This document shows, piece after piece, positions 11,050 through 21,625 of a DNA stretch of 64,000 nucleotides. Under the pieces are notes generated by a model, which ran no database searches, was not told the DNA's origin, and worked only from the letters and a program-made list of their open reading frames with translations. A program made the translations under genes and the position numbers. The first letter of the stretch is position 1. Each line of letters starts with the position of its first letter. Source of the DNA: Porites lobata (lineage: Eukaryota > Cnidaria > Anthozoa > Scleractinia > Poritidae); NCBI GenBank assembly GCA_942486035.1, contig CALNXK010000036.1:3019501-3083500 (forward strand), read 5' to 3'.

Positions 11050-13003
11050 GACCCGCTGTCTGATAGCTGTGACTACAGTGGCGTCAGACGAAATTTTAGA
11101 TGGGGCAGGTAATTACGAAGTTTTCCTCTTTTTCTCTCTAAGAACTATAACCGATTAGTTACTCAATTGCACACCCTCCTTCATTATAATGCAGGCTAGC
11201 TAAGCTTGTGCTTGCGTTCGTCCACTAAGGGCCTGTTATAAAAACAATGAAAACTGTGGACCATTTACAGAGGTAACAGAGATAATTAATATTAACGTCT
11301 GTAAATCCTAAATGTAAAAACTACTTATTGCTGGAGTTAAGATCTCCCTACCTTTTCATATGGAATAACAAAGTGTCTTCACAATCATTTGATACATTCT
11401 TTGAAGATTTTGTGATATTTTTATTTCTCGAGAGTTTTTTATTTAGAAAAGTACAAATTTTATTCGCTGAAGTTAAATAAGGAGAAAACTGAAAAGATTA
11501 GAGACGTTACAAAATCTCTGTATGATATTTGTAAGGTTGAGATTCACAAGGATTTTCTTAAGTTGTTTTATTGCCAACGAGCAGCCTCGCGAAGACGCGA
11601 GGCTGCGAGGTGGCAGCCTAATAGAGCCGTCCGTGGTTGTTCCAGGGACAGAAAACATCTCGAATGGATGTAACATATAATAATGTAAGGCAACATTTAT
11701 GACGTAATGCAGAACAGAGAATGCGTTATTTTCGAGCGAACACGTAATACAGATGAGAGAATCCTCGAGCCATGTGCGTGGTCCCGTGCTTATCCCGTCT
11801 TCAACCAATCGTGGGGTGGATATTCATTTGTACCACACGCGGTAGCTGAAGCAATTGCCCGCTGGAATTTCTTATTGTCTACCGCTAAGAAAAAACAATG
11901 CCTATTGTGACTTTTAAGCAAAATAATTTGGAAGGCTTCATAGGTGCAACATAAAACCTTATTTAGCCTTAAATAGAGAACAAATATAAATCTATACGTT
12001 GAATATTCGCGGACTTGAATACGCGATTTTTGGAGGATTTTAAGTTGGCTTATAAGACCACTAAATTTTACTCAAATCGACATCTGCCAGGAGCCCATTA
12101 TGGGCTCCTGCATGTGCGCAACTTCGAACAAAAACACGAACTTCAATATCTCCAAAAATTTGCTATGTAAAGTCGAGATTTCAATTCTTTTTGCAGTAGA
12201 ACAGTTTAGTTCGGTATTTTCAAAAGACAAACTTATGATCCGCCTTCCCCTCGCATGTCGTGGGAGAACTGCCGTGCGGTCCCCAGCCAACAGCTCCCAC
12301 GTGTGTTGCGTGGAGCTGGCACTTAAAGGAGTGCTTTGCACTCGCCTCGGCAGTAGAGAGGCTTTGAGAGACTGGTTTTTCCTGCTCATTCACCGCGACG
12401 GCTATGTCGCTTGTTATAGCTGAGCGCCTGTGTGGTTGGTGTATGTACTCCCCTTGCTGGCACTATAATTCATGACATTTCTAAACAAATTGAGCAGCGC
12501 GCGCATATAGATAAAATCTTTGCTCGTTGGTACTTAGCGATAGCTATAACTAGTTTTATTATAAAATATTTGCCAATTGACACAAGCAGGGCATCATAGA
12601 ATCTTTTTAAAATGGCATAGGTAGGGACACAAAAAGTCTCTGTAAATCGACACAAGTTACGCATTGCAAAATTTATGTAAAGTGACTGAAGTGGGGGCAA
12701 TCAAGCCAATAAATTGACTCAAGTAGGGAAGTGTAGTCTCTGTCTAGTAACAAATGCAGGGAATTCCAATAAATCGACGACATGAGGTGAATATTACCCA
12801 GAACTTAAGTTAATGATGGTAAAAAAACTTTACGCCAACACTTCATTTTGCGTAAAGTTGTCTAAAAGTTTACGTTGTCAGCGTAGAATTGCATCAAGTT
12901 AAAACAAGTTTACTGTAACATCCTTTATCCACTTTATGCCGGGCGTGAAGGTTATATTGTAAGGCTGCTTACTATTTCAAAAATTGACAAAAAGCGCGAA
13001 CTA
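11050..13003. repeat. dispersed repeat, copy 2, left part
   Basis: Second copy of the 8940-10672 repeat. It is interrupted by a 980-bp insertion (11573-12552) and then by the large CACTA-like element at 13004. The right part resumes at 24862 and runs to about 25012. The junction GCGCGAACTA at 12994-13003 corresponds to GCGCAAACTA at about 10515-10524 in copy 1. Confidence 0.7.
11573..12552. mobile_element. 980-bp insertion with probable 8-bp target duplication GTTTTATT
   Basis: Comparison with copy 1 of the host repeat shows extra sequence here. GTTTTATT flanks it at 11565-11572 and 12553-12560. CCAACGAGCA occurs one base inside the left end and, inverted, 22 bases inside the right end (12521-12530). 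The left end has a strong hairpin, AGCCTCGCG-AAGA-CGCGAGGCT (11582-11603). A second palindrome, CAGGAGCCCAT/TATGGGCTCCTG, lies at 12089-12111. An 8-bp duplication is usual for hAT elements, but the termini do not start with the usual CA(G) motif, so the class is open. The two overlapping frames at 12072-12423 show no domain. Confidence 0.6.
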
Positions 13004-13024
13004 CACTGGACGAAAAAACGGATT

Positions 13025-13505
13025 TACTAATGTTTGCGAAAGGTGCAAATATGTGGTAAATTTTGAGCTCCAAATTTGCATTACATTTGCGCTGTCGGCT
13101 AAAGTGTGGGCAAATACATATATTTGCTAGATAGGTATTGATACGCAAAAGTCAAGTAAATGTAATGGTTTGATACAAATTTGATACATATTTGCAGCAT
13201 GGGCAAATCTTCAACATTTCTACCAATTTACTCAAATTTACATCCTTGGCAAAAATGACAGTTTTCACTGTACTTCAAATGCAGGCAAAAATATTGCAAA
13301 ACTACTAATTTGCAGTGGTGTTTGCTCTTGTTTTTCCAGGATACCAAAAGAACACTTTTGCATGTGGCTTACTCGTATTTGCCTTAAGAGCAAAAACAAG
13401 AAATTTCTACACATTTGGCTGTATCATAAATTTGAACATTTGTATCATAATTATCCATATTTGCAAGGGGAGCAAATATAGTGAACTGCATAACATTTGC
13501 TGACA
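13025..13505. repeat. left subterminal TTTGC/GCAAA motif array
   Basis: About 20 occurrences of TTTGC or GCAAA in under 500 bp, often as an inverted pair about 10 bp apart, such as CATATTTGCAAGGGGAGCAAAT. In plant CACTA elements comparable subterminal motifs bind the element's own DNA-binding protein. That function here is inference. The small frame at 13315-13503 is a by-product of the array. Confidence 0.75.
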
Positions 13506-13783
13506 GTCAAAGGTGATGTGCATGTGACATTTCCTATATGTTTGATTCGTTTTGTGACTAAAGTAAATTTCCAATCTCAACTGTAACATTACATTGTTAC
13601 AATAAAATTTTGTACATGCTGCGAGACTCCGCCAAGAGGTCCAACCCCTTACATGCATCTTTCCTGTTAACTGTTTTATATGCACTGTCATTTTAATATA
13701 AAGGAATCAGAAACCAGTTACTTTTTTTGACAATTTTACAGTCACAAATTTCTTCTGTTAGTCTTTTTACAGAATGAATCAAA

Positions 13784-14035
13784 CTTGGTCCAAAATAAAA
13801 AGTTTTGTGGATTTCAAACTCAGGGTTGTGATTATTCACTTGTACACAATTTCCTCCTGGTCATTTAACCAACAAACTTAATTCAAATTAATACTAACAA
13901 TTTTCGTTTAACCGGTATTTGTTGTAGTTTTGACTGCCCATTCCTAAAAATGACCACATTTTGAAAGCCCAACAGCCAATACTACAACAAAATATGGTGA
14001 AACTGCTCACAATTTTATTTGAACATTAACCCGTA
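13784..14035. repeat. internal 250-bp repeat, copy a
   Basis: Matches 17032-17307 and about 18323-18575 (TTGGTCCAAAATAAAAAG through TATTTGAACATTAAC). It lacks the short CCTAGAGATGACC... segment present in the other two copies. All three copies lie inside the CACTA-like element. Confidence 0.75.
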
Positions 14036-14598
14036 AATTTGGTTTGAAAGTAATGTCACTCTATTGTCTTTTTTGCATCTCTCGCAAGTTAAAGGGAGAG
14101 TTCACAGAGAATGTGCGGTTTTCTCGAGTGTGTTTTAGAAGCTGCCTTAACCAAAAGGTTACTACACTACCGGAATTAAAACATCGTGGAAATTATTAAT
14201 TTAAAGCCGCGGAGTATTTTCCCCAACAATTAATAATATTACCTGTAACTTTCTGCGATAACGCTGATAAATTTTTTAGGTTATTTTTCAACCGAATAGG
14301 CTGCGAATTTAATGCGATGATCATTTTCACTTTCATACCTTCATCCGCATTTCATATATTTCAATTCATGCTTACAAGATCTCCCTAATTTTATGTCTGA
14401 ACGCAAGGCTTTTTAATGGAATCTTCATTTCAAGGCCAGAACTAACACTAAGCGCTAAACAGAAAGTGCCTTATGAAAAAACTTTTAAAATTGACGCGCT
14501 GTTTTAAAGGCCTCACTGGATCTGGATGGGGTTAAATAAAAACGTAAGCGAAACATTAATTTTGCAATATTTAAATAATGTCTAAAAAATAAAGCTTC
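14036..14598. other. non-coding interior of the CACTA-like element
   Basis: AT-rich sequence between copy a and the satellite. I see no gene, terminal repeat or motif array here. Confidence 0.4.
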
Positions 14599-15835
14599 CC
14601 TCTGAGATAACTGGCGAATAAACTTCTCACAGGGCCACAGCCTAAACTGCTCTGTTGAATCAGGAAGGCCAAACTTTTTTTCTTAATGCTGGACAGAGAT
14701 TAAAACAATATCTAAAAGCGCGTTTTTAGTTCCCTCCGAGACACCCGGAGAATAAATTCTCACAGAGCCACAGCCTAAAAAGGCTAAGCTGCTCTGTTGA
14801 ATCAGGAAGGCCAAACTGTTTTACTTAATGCTAGACGGGGATTCAAAAAATATCTGAAAAGCGCGTTTTTAGTTCCCCCTGAGACACCCGGAGAATAAAA
14901 TTCTCACAGAACCACAGCCTAAAAAGGCTAAGCTGCTCTGTTGAATCAGGAAGGCCAAACTTTTTTTCTTAATGCTGGACAGAGATTCAAACAATATCTC
15001 AAAGCGAGTTTTTAGTTCCCTCTGAGACACCCGGACAATAAAATTCTCAGAGAGCCATGCACAGCCTAAAAAGGCTAAGCTGCTCTGTTGCATCAGGAAG
15101 GCCAAACTTTTTTCCTTAATGCTGGACAGAGATTCAAACAATATCTAAAAGCGAGTTTTTAGTTCCCTCTGAGACACCCGGAGAATAAAATTCTCACAGA
15201 GACACAGCCTAAAAAGGCTAAGCTGCTCTGTTGAATCAGGAAGGCCAAACTTTTTTCTTAAATGCTGGACAGAGATTTAAACAAGATCTAAAAGCGAGTT
15301 TTTAGTTCCCTCTGAGACACCCGGAGAATAAAATTCTCATAGAGCCACAGCCTAAAAAGGCTAAGCTGCTCTGTTGAATCAGGAAGGCCAAACTGTTTTA
15401 CTTAATGCTAGACGGGGATTCAAAAAATATCTGAAAAGCGCGTTTTTAGTTCCCTCTGAGACACCCGGAGAATAAGATTCTCACAGAACCACAGCCTCAA
15501 AAGGCTAAGCTGCTCTGTTGAATCGGCCAAACGTTTTTTCTTAATGCTGGACAGAGATTAAAACAATATCTGAAAGCGCGGTTTTAGTTCCCTCTGAGAC
15601 ACCCGGAGAATAAAATTCTCACAGAGCCACAGCCTAAAAAGGCTAAGCTGCTCTGTTGAATCAGGAAGGCCAAACTTTTTTCTTAAATGCTGGACAGAGA
15701 TTTAAACAACATCTAAAAGCGAGTTTTTAGTTCCCTCTGAGACACCCGGAGAATAAAATTCTCACAGAGCCACAACCTAAAAAGGCTAAGCTGCTCTGTT
15801 GCATCAGCAAGGCCAAACTGTTTTACTTAATACGG
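14599..15835. repeat. satellite array, about 143-bp unit, about 8.5 copies, with multi-unit order
   Basis: The block ACACCCGG starts at 14741, 14884, 15027, 15174, 15317, 15461, 15599 and 15742, giving spacings of 138-147 bp (mostly 143). The first unit, near 14599, is diverged. Most units hold the hairpin AGCCTAAAAAGGCT and the block CTGCTCTGTTGAATCAGGAA. A variant unit marked CTAGACGGGGATTCAAAAAA occurs at 14831 and 15408, exactly four units apart, and its 5' block (AAACTGTTTTACTTAAT) begins the last partial unit near 15815. The minus-strand frame at 14869-15141 is two satellite units read through, not a gene. Confidence 0.9.
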
Positions 15836-16409
15836 GACATGCACTATCATCTTCACAGGTCTAATCAGTGCAAAATTAAATAAAGCTTTCATCTGTAAAT
15901 CAATTTTTGGTTTATGAAATTTTACTCACTTTTACCGACAGTTGATAGCCACTGGCTTTGGCAAAATAAATTTTCCTGTTTTCTTAAAAGGGATTCGATA
16001 AAATTGAAAATATCCACTACGATCCACACTTAAACACTGAACTCTGACTGAATTGAACTGTTTGCGATCAGGCTTAAGAAATAGTGATCTCCATCAACAT
16101 TCTCCATGAACATTACACTTTCACATCATTAGCAGTTATTGAGAATTTATGAAATGATCGAGGGATCAGTGTCGACCTTAAAATGTTTTTGCGCTAAAAT
16201 GATAATAGGTAGCCATCTGAAGATGATAAAAAGGAACCTAAAATAGTATCTGTCTTTCGTCTCAGGTCGTTTTCCATCAGTGACGCAAAGTACACAAGTC
16301 ATGACAGATTAGCGGCTATTAATTGAATCCTAATTAGGTTTTTACAAGGACACCGGAAATTGAAACTTCCTCCCTGTGGTGAATTTCAAAGTCGTATGAA
16401 TCTCGTAAT
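15836..16409. other. non-coding interior of the CACTA-like element
   Basis: Sequence between the satellite and the 0.9-kb repeat. No coding frame or terminal repeat is seen. Confidence 0.4.
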
Positions 16410-16468
16410 GCTATAAAGAAAAAACTAAGGCGGTGAAACAAATTAACATGCAGCATTTATTCTCCCAG

Positions 16469-16713
16469 GCTGGGTTGTTCAAAGCTGGGTTACGATAACC
16501 CAAGGTTAGTACGAAATATGAATTCAGATATGAAAGTTTCAAAAACAAATTGATTTGAATTCCTTTTGTCTACAATTTGGTGACTGGATACGTAAAAAAG
16601 AAAAGAGAAAATTATCTGACAAAATGCTTTTGATTAAAAGGAAAAAGAAACGCGGGTTAAAATCTAACCCTGGGTTAGTGCTAATCGGTCTTTGGAACAA
16701 CTGGGCCCCTGTC
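16469..16713. mobile_element. MITE with GTTGTTCAAAG inverted termini, copy 1
   Basis: The left end CAGGCTGGGTTGTTCAAAG and the inverted right end CAGGGGCCCAGTTGTTCC(AAAG) are imperfect inverted repeats. Inside are AACCCAAGGTTAG and CTAACCCTGGGTTAG, which are also inverted to each other. About 245 bp, no coding capacity. Confidence 0.65.
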
Positions 16714-16738
16714 TTTTTTAGGGTCCAATAATTCTAAA

Positions 16739-16942
16739 TCACATAACCACCTTGAAGTGAGTCAATGGTACACAACCTGGGAATGTGTTGCATTCCTCTT
16801 CTGTCATTTGATAATAATTAAGCCAAGGGTCGTACAACGGGCAAGGATGTCCGAGTACTAAAACTAGAAATTCAAAATCACACAGTAACTGTTCTATACC
16901 GTACAGATCGAGGGCCCACACTACCTCCCCTTTATCATACAA
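16739..16942 (-). pseudogene. exon-like frame ending YYQMTEEECNT..VPLTHF(K/E)VVM, copy 1
   Basis: A minus-strand frame of about 63 codons after KGEVVWAL, ending TGA. The second copy at 18000-18200 keeps the same frame with an in-frame length change (DLYGIEQLLCDF versus CNYIQQLMCHF) and shares FEFLVLV, G(H/D)PCPL(Y/C)DP, YYQMTEEECNT, VPLTHF and VVM. Several cysteines (PCPLCDP, EECNTC) are spaced like a small metal-binding site in copy 2. It lies on the same strand as, and downstream of, the kinase-like gene, so it could have been a terminal exon of that gene (inference). Family not recognised. Confidence 0.45.
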
Positions 16943-17307
16943 GTAAATACACTACAACAAATCTACTGGACAAAGGTCCAGTAGTCAGATCATTTACTGT
17001 ATTTTTTGTACATCATACTAAAAAATCAAATGTGGTCCAAAATAAAAAGTTTTGTGGATTTCAAACTCAGGGTTGTGATTATTAACTTGTACATAATTTC
17101 CTCATGGCCATTTAACCTACAAACTTAATTCAAATTAAAACCAACAATTTTAGTTTAACCGGTATTTGTTGTAGTTTTGACTGCCCACCTAGAGATGACC
17201 GCATCTCGATGGCAGGCTTCCTAAAAATGACCACATTTTGAAAACCCAACAGCCAATACTACAACAAAATATGGTGAAACTGCTCACAATTTTATTTGAA
17301 CATTAAC

Positions 17308-17669
17308 TCAGCCGACAAATTTATGAAAGGCTAATTTTTCTTACTCTGTTGTTTGCAACCCTGAGTTTGAGTTTCACTGATTTTAATGTTGATTTTGAGT
17401 TTTACTGTTTATTAAGTACTACCCATTCAATCCAAAAAAGTCATAGCATTTTTGCTGGCTAAAATTCACCTGAATCCTGGTTATTTGATCTTGGGATACA
17501 AGGAGCGGGGTTGTGGCTTCCCAAAAAAAATTCTGATGAAGAGAGGGTCTTCATATACAGGAGCTACCAGTCAAATCCCACCCGACAAAGCCCCCCCATA
17601 TAAAAAATGAACAGACCAACACTGGGTTACAGGAGCTCTGAGTTGGCCTTGGATCATGAAAAGTTTAAA
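17308..17669. other. spacer between the two 0.9-kb repeats
   Basis: No gene or terminal repeat is recognised in this spacer. Confidence 0.4.
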
Positions 17670-17728
17670 GCTATAAAGAAAAAACTAAGGCGGTGAAACA
17701 AGTTAACATGCAGCATTTATCCTTCCAG

Positions 17729-17973
17729 GCTGGGTTGTTCAAAGCTGGGTTAAGATAACCCAAGGTTAGTACGAAATATGAATTCAGATATGAAAGTTTT
17801 AAAAACAAATTCATTTGAATGATTCGTTTTGTCTACAATTTGGTGATTTGATACTTAAAAAAGAAAAGAGAAAATTATCTGACAAAATGCTCTTGATTAA
17901 AAGAAAAAAGAAACGCGGGTTAAAATCTAACCCTGGGTTAGTGCTAATCGGTCTTTGGAACAACTGGGCCCCG
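17729..17973. mobile_element. MITE with GTTGTTCAAAG inverted termini, copy 2
   Basis: Near-identical to the MITE at 16469-16713. The frame at 17815-17997 runs through it and is not a gene. Confidence 0.65.
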
Positions 17974-17999
17974 GTCTCTTTTTGGGTCCAATTCTAAAT

Positions 18000-18200
18000 C
18001 ACATAACCACTTCGAAGTGAGTCAATGGTACATAACCTAGGCATGTGTTGCATTCCTCTTCTGTCATTTGATAATAGTAAAGCCTAGGGTCGCACAATGG
18101 GCAGGGATCTCCAATTACTAAAACTAAAAATTCAAAATGACACATTAACTGTTGTATATAGTTACAGAGGGCCCACACTACCTCCCCTTTACATAAAGTA
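18000..18200 (-). pseudogene. exon-like frame, copy 2 (CHFEFLVLVIGDPCPLCDP...VVM)
   Basis: Second copy of the frame at 16739-16942. The frame is preserved from KGEVVWAL to the TGA stop, with several amino-acid changes between copies. Preservation of frame across a diverged duplication hints at past coding function, but two copies are too few to show selection. Upstream on this strand lies the kinase-like relic. Confidence 0.45.
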
Positions 18201-18949
18201 AATACACCACAACAAATCTACTGGACAAAGGTCCAGTAGTCAAATAATTTACTATATTTTTTCTACATCATAATATTATTATTAAAAAGCTAACAATAAC
18301 AAGGCCAACCACAGCACCTTAAATTTGGTCCAAAAAAAAAAGTTCTGCGCATTTCAAAGTCAGGGTTGAGATTATTCACTTGTACACAATTTCCTCATGG
18401 CCATTTATTCAAGGAACTTCACATCAAAACTGACAATTTTTTTCTTACCGCTATTTGTTCTAGTTTTCACTGACTACACCTAGAGATGACCACATCTTGA
18501 TGGTGAGCCTCCTAAAAATGACCACATTTTGAAAGCCCAACAGCCAATAATACAACAAATGGTGAAATTGCTTTGTATTTCATATAATTTGTGAATAGAA
18601 ACTAGCACAGACATGAACAAATAATTTCTTTGCTGCTCTTTACAACCCTGATTTTGAGTTCAATATGATTTGTCTTTTTAAACTGATCAAACAGACTGGT
18701 GAGATTTATATCAGCCTTCGCTCAACAACATTAACATGGTGCATTTCTTCACTTAAACCTAAACTTCTTAGACCAACGGGGTTTACACCTTCAATATTAT
18801 TATACCCTTTTCACTAAATGAGTCGAATTTTACTAGATTTATTTAGTATAGGAATTCACACAGTAAGATAACTTTTTGATTTTCCTTTTTAAATAGGAAT
18901 ATGATTTTTTATAATTGCTGGACAGAAAAAGGTTCCAGCTAAAAATTTG

Positions 18950-20558
18950 TTTTGAGCAGTGACAGAAGACATGAAATAGTAAATCTCAACTTTGGATCTG
19001 TCTGAACGCATTTTCTTTGCCCTTCCACAAAATGACTTTCTACTTTCACTTTGCCACTAACTTTTGCCATGACTTATTAACGCCAAGTGAAAACATAATA
19101 TCTGAGGCATATTTATGAAGCTATATGTTAGTGCTAGTGAGCAGTCATGGACTGCTGTTTTGTAGGGGCATCCGATAGCAAGATAGCCTTTCCAAAATCA
19201 ATGAGCATTGGGTGGTACATATTGTTTACCTCTGTAGGAATAATGTTGTCACTCTTTATATCTCTGTGGGGAAACCTCTACGAGTGCAAATGTTCTATAG
19301 CTTCACACAATTTCAGTACATTATGTTTCCTGCAGAACACTGTGAAAGGGACATGGATTTACTTAGCAGGGCACGGCACAAAGTACAAGAAAAATAATAT
19401 TGTAAAGATGCTAAAAATATAACACAAGGAAGTACACGTGAGGTTTCTTTTTTGTGACATTTACCCCAAACAGATGGGGTATTGATGTATGGGAGCATTC
19501 AGTATATAAGCTTCACTTCTGTTATCTTCTGAAGAGGAAAAAATGATTACTGTAAATAAATTGAGACCCACTGGAATACCCCTGTAGCATTTCTTCATGC
19601 ACAGACCACAAAAAGCTTCCCCATATTGAACCTGTATTTCATTGACCTCTTTATCTTTTAGAGAGTTCAGGTGATGCAACTCAATTTCAAGAACATTGGA
19701 AATAACTCCTGTACCATTTAAGGAAAAATCTGAAACAAATGTACAAAAAAGTCACTAAACCCACTAAAAATAACTGGTAATTCTACCTTTATTGAAAATA
19801 TTGTGAAATTAAATAAATTGTGTTACTTGTGTTGCCATTATCTTTATGAACATTATAAATACACATGTGGCACATTTTAGCATTTTTGACCTTTGGACTC
19901 AGCTTACATGTACAGCTGTATCATTATAAATTATTATAAACAAAACGACCTTGTATATGAAAACATGACAAAACAAAACAGAAAAAAATGACAGTAAGGC
20001 ATATAAAATAAAGGCTCCACCCTACCCCTGTCAAAATCAATGGTACATGTACAGGTATTACGCTCAATATGTCAATATAGCGCCAGAGGAAGTATAAATT
20101 ACTCAAGCAATTAATCTTGAGCTACTTCTGCCAAATACCAATAAATTAGCACCAAATACCAATAAATTAACACCACTTAAATTTTTCAACAAGGCTTTTT
20201 TCAGCTGGATCACTACCATACGCACGCGACACGCGTGCACATACATGCTACAAATGTAAAGATGGATGCAAATGTAGTTTATTCCCGGTTATAACATAGA
20301 TGTGGCAGTAGAAGCACGATATACAAAGCAAAATACATCGACTTTACCTTTTGAATTTCGAATATCCTTGAGAAAAAATCCAGCAACATAGGCAATCTCT
20401 TCCTCCCGCCAAATCGCCAAAAGAACGCGCGCCCGATTTCCCAAGAATTTGCGCCTCAGTGGTGCTGGTCAGCGACAGTCTGCATAACCGTTCGAGAACG
20501 AGGCACAACGATTGAATTCGCCCAAATTTCGTCGACCGTTACCACGTTCCATTGCCAT
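18950..20558 (-). pseudogene. decayed protein-kinase-like gene inside the CACTA-like element
   Basis: Exon 1 (20558-20348) starts MAMERGNGRRNLGEFN and ends FFLKDIRNSK at a GTAAAGT donor. It has one in-frame TGA, a CGA-to-TGA type change. The acceptor TTTGTTTCAG precedes exon 2 at 19729, and the one-base carry-over on each side agrees in phase. Exon 2 then shows kinase landmarks in order: a degenerate glycine-rich loop (YGEAFCGLCMKKCYRGIPV), an RSEAY region, the catalytic loop FPHRDIKSDNI (about 19244-19275), the LIDFGKAIL magnesium-binding loop (about 19183-19202) and, after a frameshift, ASDIMFSLGVNKSWQKL (about 19075-19115). The VAIK lysine is changed to Asn (VGLN). Stops and frameshifts show it is not functional as read. 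It resembles the expanded cnidarian group of repeat-associated kinase-like proteins (inference from motif style). Confidence 0.65.
20140..20180. repeat. short tandem duplication ACCAAATACCAATAAATTA
   Basis: Two adjacent copies of a unit of about 21 bp, inside the intron of the kinase-like relic. Confidence 0.7.
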
Positions 20559-20649
20559 CGATTTGCCACCAGCTTTTACTTCATACGTTTAACGCCATAT
20601 TTATCAAGAGTTTTCGAATTTTCCTTCTTTGTGGGGTTGACTGTCGAGT
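20559..20649. promoter_or_regulatory. candidate bidirectional promoter between divergent frames
   Basis: The kinase-like gene starts at 20558 (-) and an opposing frame starts at 20650 (+), leaving 91 bp. No TATA box is clear. The flanking 20380-20560 is richer in CpG than the rest of the element, as expected near an animal promoter. This is inference from geometry and composition. Confidence 0.3.
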
Positions 20650-20805
20650 ATGGAGGAATCGGTCAGTCTTATTTGTTCGAATTTATCGAACGAATGTGTC
20701 CTCGAAGAACTTATAAAAATAATCGCTCGAGCTCGAGGGAACTGCATACTTATAGACTGTTCGACGAAAAGGAAATTGCACTTATCCACCATGAAAGACA
20801 TCTAG
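20650..20805 (+). CDS. 51-residue frame divergent from the kinase-like gene
   Basis: ATG at 20650, stop TAG at 20803-20805. The product starts MEESVSLICSNLSNECVLEE and continues with a helical, basic, Cys-containing stretch (ELIKIIARARGNCILIDC). It reads like a genuine amino terminus but ends early. A downstream small basic segment (KKRQEKCKDKQMLREQL) ends at a strong GTAAGTAT donor near 20992, so the original gene was probably longer and spliced. No family recognised. It could be the element's second gene, as CACTA elements often have two products. Confidence 0.3.
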   Translation: MEESVSLICSNLSNECVLEELIKIIARARGNCILIDCSTKRKLHLSTMKDI

Positions 20806-21388
20806 ATAGCTCCATCGGCGACGATCAAGTAGTAACGAGTGGATCCAAGAAAAGCAGCCGTTAGTACTTAGTACATAGACTTCGGTGAATCGTTGCTGTT
20901 AGCAGACATTGTAAAACTAAGAAGAGGCAGGAGAAATGCAAGGACAAACAAATGCTGAGGGAGCAACTAATCGGGAGTAAAAGAAATACTCAGTAAGTAT
21001 AAGAAAGTTCATTGTTACTGTTAATCCATTAATGATGCTATTTGATAATACCTACATTTGCATTCCCAATATTCAGTAATCAACAAGGACTCACCCCTAC
21101 TCCTGAAACTTTATTTGTCCTGTTGTTTTAAAAAATACTATAATCTTTTATTTGGTTGTTCTCTTCAGATAAATGGTCTTGGAAATTTAATAAGAATTGA
21201 AGGAAGTGTTAATTCCCCTCTAAGGCCAAAAATAACCTTATCCTCTAGTGCCTACTTTCTCCAAAGGCTTTTCCAAAGTTTAAAAGGGGATTAAAGGCAG
21301 TGACTGCCATGGTGCTGAAAACATAGAGTAGCTAGAATTTAGATCCTGGTACCCTGCTTTCACTGATTTTTTTAAAATTTTTTTTTAA

Positions 21389-21625
21389 TGATCACCCCAT
21401 GTAAGGGATTCTGGAATCCGGGAAATTTTTGCTTATGGAATCCAGAATTCAGGCAATTTTTGTTGTGGAATCCTAAATTCTGAGCTTTGAAACCTGAAAT
21501 ACAGGTCAAACAATTGGAATCCAGAAACCAAGTAATCCACTGAAAAAGGTTCTGGAATCCGCAGCGTGGAATCCAGAATCTAAAACTGTCTTGGATTCCC
21601 TCATATGAGGCAATTATAGTATAAT
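21389..21625. mobile_element. MITE-like repeat of GGAATCC/GGATTCC motifs, copy in CACTA-like element
   Basis: Starts CACCCCATGTAAGGGATTCT and ends TTCCCTCATATGAGG. The body is a run of TGGAATCC / GAATCCAGAA motifs. The same family occurs at 35756-35985 and, inverted, at 39007-39275, where both ends read CGCCCCATGT(T)AAGG. Confidence 0.6.

Larger units (their letters stand above)
16410..17307. repeat. 0.9-kb repeat, copy 1 (MITE + exon-like frame + 250-bp repeat)
   Basis: Matches 17670-18575 at an offset of about 1,260 bp in direct orientation, starting CTATAAAGAAAAAACTAAGG in both. The order within each copy is MITE, minus-strand frame, then the 250-bp repeat. Both copies carry the MITE at the same place, so the MITE was present before the duplication. 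Confidence 0.85.
17670..18575. repeat. 0.9-kb repeat, copy 2
   Basis: Direct copy of 16410-17307, including the MITE (17729-17973), the exon-like frame (18000-18200) and the 250-bp repeat (about 18323-18575). The last third is the most diverged. Confidence 0.85.

Noticed and set aside
12072..12423. Overlapping 105- and 107-residue frames on opposite strands
   Set aside because: They lie inside the 980-bp insertion; both strands open over the same bases with no motif is expected by chance in its GC-richer part.
14869..15141. 90-residue frame with internal repeats (ESLSSIK(E/K)KSLAFL)
   Set aside because: It is two units of the 143-bp satellite read in frame; unit length and indels explain the repetition.
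19147..19498. Plus and minus frames of 61-91 residues
   Set aside because: They are shadows or broken pieces of the kinase-like relic read on the minus strand.
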